DNA of 64,000 nt from a gamma proteobacterium NOR5-3 (lineage in GTDB: Bacteria > Pseudomonadota > Gammaproteobacteria > Pseudomonadales > Halieaceae): contig DS999408.1 of NCBI GenBank assembly GCA_000158155.1, forward strand, positions 8,271-72,270, given 5' to 3'. Position numbers and translations under genes: made by a program. Position 1 is the first letter of the stretch; each line of letters begins with the position of its first letter. Under the pieces are notes generated by a model, which did no database searches, was not told the DNA's origin, and was given only the letters and a program-made list of their open reading frames with translations. Below are positions 62,372 to 64,000 of the stretch, one piece after another.

Positions 62372-64000
62372 TTATGCAATAGCGGTGAGCTCCACAGGCA
62401 CGCCGTTCACCGCAGCGTTGCCAGACAACTCATCGAGATACGCGGCATCAGTAACGTCATTGCAGGACACCCCCGCGTGTTTCACGGCGGTCTTCATCCG
62501 AATACCCTGACGATTGTGCCCATAGCCATGGGGGAGGCTGACAACCCCGGGCATGACCTCGTCGGTAGCCAGCAGCGTCACAGTCACCTCACCGCTGCGC
62601 GAGCGCAGCAGGGCCTGATCACCATCCTCTAGCTCCAGCGCGCTCAGGTCATCCGGATGCACCATCAGTTGATCCCGGGACTTGCCTTTAACCAGGCGCC
62701 GATAATTGTGCATCCAGGAATTGTTGGAGCGGACGTGGCGGCGGCCGATGAGACGCAGTCCCTGCGCCGCGCTTTCACCAAAAGTTGCGGCCAATCGATG
62801 TAAATCAGCCAATGCCTGCGGCGTCGCGCAGTGAATCTTCTTGTCGGCGGTCATGAGGCGCTCGGGGAGCATGGGCTTGAGCTCACCAAGATCGATGCCT
62901 GAGGGGTTGTCCTTAAGTTTTTGCAGGCTCAGATCCATCTCACTGTCCTTGCCATAGGGCCCGAATTGCAGACCCACGTCGATCATTTCCTGCGGGGAGA
63001 CAGGTTTTTTGGGTTCTTCGCCAAGCGCGGTAGCTACGCGCTCTCCCAGAGCCGTGAATATCTCCCAGTCGTGCAGCTTGTCCGCCTCGGGTTCAAAGAC
63101 CGGAGGATTAAAGCGCGTCGTGTTGCGCATGGCATTAATGTGAAAGGCTATATCGTAGTGGTCATGTTCCAGCGGTGACGTCGGTGGCAGGATGATGTCG
63201 GCGTGACGGGTGGTTTCGTTGATGTAGGGATCCAGCGAGACCATAAAGTCCAGTTGCGACAGCGCCTCGTCCAGCGCGCGCCCGTTGGGGGTAGATAGCA
63301 CGGGATTGCCCGCGCCGGTAAACATCACGCGAATCTGACCATCTCCCGGCGTGGTGATCTCCTCTGCCATGGCCGAAGCGGGGAGCTCTCTGTCGAACTC
63401 CGGGAGATCGCGAACGCGGCTGCGATGACGATCGAAGCCGCCGGGACCTGTGCGCGGCACCTGGTCTACCGCAGGCAGTGTGAACATGCTGCCGCCTTCT
63501 TTGTCCAGATTGCCCGTGGCGATATTGATGATTTGAATAAGCCACTGACACAGACCGCCGAAGATCTGTGTGGACACGCCCATGCGGCCATAGCAAATCG
63601 CGGCATCAGCCGCGGCAAACTCGCGGGCAATGCGGCGGATGGTAGAGGCATCAATGCCGCAGTGCTTTGCCGCGTGCTCGGGAGTGAAAGCCGCTACCGC
63701 GCTCGCGACGTCGTCCAGACCCGTGGTGAATGCACCCAGGGCCTTTGGATCGGTAAGCCCCTCGGCGAACAAGGTGTTTAGCAGTGCTGCCAGGAACAGT
63801 GCGTCGCTGCCCGGTACGATGGGCAGGTGCTCGCTGGCGAGCTCTGCTGTCTCCGTGCGCCGCGGATCAACAATGAGTAGCTTTCCGCCTCGACCGGTCA
63901 GGTCCTTGATGCGTTTTTTGACGTCTGGCACGGTCCAAATGCTGCCGTTACTCGCCAGGGGGTTTGCCCCGAGCATCAGAAAATACTGGCTGCGATCGAT
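62372..64000 (-). CDS. Molybdopterin-dependent oxidoreductase (3' part, cut by the window)
   Basis: The C-terminal 542 residues or so of a BisC/formate-dehydrogenase-type molybdopterin oxidoreductase; the frame remains open to the window end, so the N-terminus with any [4Fe-4S] cluster is missing. Visible features: GGKLLIVDPRRTETA, the substrate/cofactor region ICYGRMGVSTQ, NIATGNLDKEGG, VMFTGAGNPVLSTPNG, and a C-terminal molydopterin dinucleotide-binding domain (VHPDDLSALELEDGD ... SLPHGYGHNRQG). Substrate cannot be told. The last 44 bp before lemA hold no gene. Confidence 0.9.
   Translation of the reverse strand: MDRSQYFLMLGANPLASNGSIWTVPDVKKRIKDLTGRGGKLLIVDPRRTETAELASEHLPIVPGSDALFLAALLNTLFAEGLTDPKALGAFTTGLDDVASAVAAFTPEHAAKHCGIDASTIRRIAREFAAADAAICYGRMGVSTQIFGGLCQWLIQIINIATGNLDKEGGSMFTLPAVDQVPRTGPGGFDRHRSRVRDLPEFDRELPASAMAEEITTPGDGQIRVMFTGAGNPVLSTPNGRALDEALSQLDFMVSLDPYINETTRHADIILPPTSPLEHDHYDIAFHINAMRNTTRFNPPVFEPEADKLHDWEIFTALGERVATALGEEPKKPVSPQEMIDVGLQFGPYGKDSEMDLSLQKLKDNPSGIDLGELKPMLPERLMTADKKIHCATPQALADLHRLAATFGESAAQGLRLIGRRHVRSNNSWMHNYRRLVKGKSRDQLMVHPDDLSALELEDGDQALLRSRSGEVTVTLLATDEVMPGVVSLPHGYGHNRQGIRMKTAVKHAGVSCNDVTDAAYLDELSGNAAVNGVPVELTAIA

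Overview
The window is a dense, high-GC chromosomal segment of a marine-type gammaproteobacterium. The long run psd-rsgA-orn-queG-nnr-tsaE-amiB-mutL-miaA-hfq-hflX-hflK-hflC-DUF2065-hisZ-purA is a classic gammaproteobacterial gene order. The MutL carries the endonuclease motif seen in Pseudomonas-like rather than enteric MutL, and hisZ sits before purA. Many lipoproteins and conserved hypotheticals look like those of the Halieaceae (NOR5/OM60) group; that placement is inference. No rRNA, tRNA, CRISPR array, prophage or insertion sequence was recognised.

Layout. 1-6.1 kb: M20 peptidase, thymidine kinase, TPR and lipoproteins, Tat-exported MsrB, LOG-family protein, CBS protein, SixA. 6.2-9.1 kb: a yqjG-yhaJ-yhaK-like locus (glutathionyl-hydroquinone reductase, LysR regulator, pirin) with a shared ATATTCGAA word in both spacers and a strong terminator behind the pirin gene. 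9.2-11.8 kb: Kazal-like lipoprotein, dicarboxylate/amino-acid symporter, YcbL-type hydrolase, DUF2288. 11.8-13.6 kb: exported amidohydrolase.

13.6-28.4 kb is the most unusual region: about 13 genes, all on the minus strand, joined by overlaps or gaps of at most about 15 bp. In transcription order they encode a periplasmic TonB-C-terminal-like protein, a Ser/Gln/Gly-rich lipoprotein, a 404-aa lipoprotein, a membrane-anchored repeat protein, a membrane-anchored five-PEGA protein with a cysteine-poor SUMF1/FGE-like domain, a small anchored protein, an ExbB/TolQ/MotA-type proton-channel protein, a cytosolic actin-fold-like/FHA-like protein, two VWA proteins whose N-terminal membrane helix resembles the ExbD/TolR helix, two lipoproteins, and a lipoprotein M48 protease. 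I infer an envelope-spanning, proton-motive-force-powered machine of unknown job.

28.5-37.8 kb: DUF4136 lipoprotein-pdxH, cinA, orphan ParA, subclass-B3-like metallo-beta-lactamase fold protein, membrane protein, free-Met-R-sulfoxide reductase, TPR/transglutaminase-like lipoprotein, asnS. 37.9-41.9 kb: RNase II and a PIN-PhoH ATPase separated by 549 bp that hold a consensus sigma-70 promoter, a structured stretch and a terminator-like hairpin, possibly a small RNA or a regulated leader. 41.9-58.5 kb: the conserved housekeeping block (lipid synthesis, ribosome assembly, RNA decay, queuosine and t6A/i6A tRNA modification, NAD(P)HX repair, mismatch repair, Hfq, HflX, HflKC, HisZ, PurA). 58.7-64 kb: AraC-type regulator, LemA/M48 membrane-protease pair, and the 3' part of a molybdopterin oxidoreductase cut by the window end.
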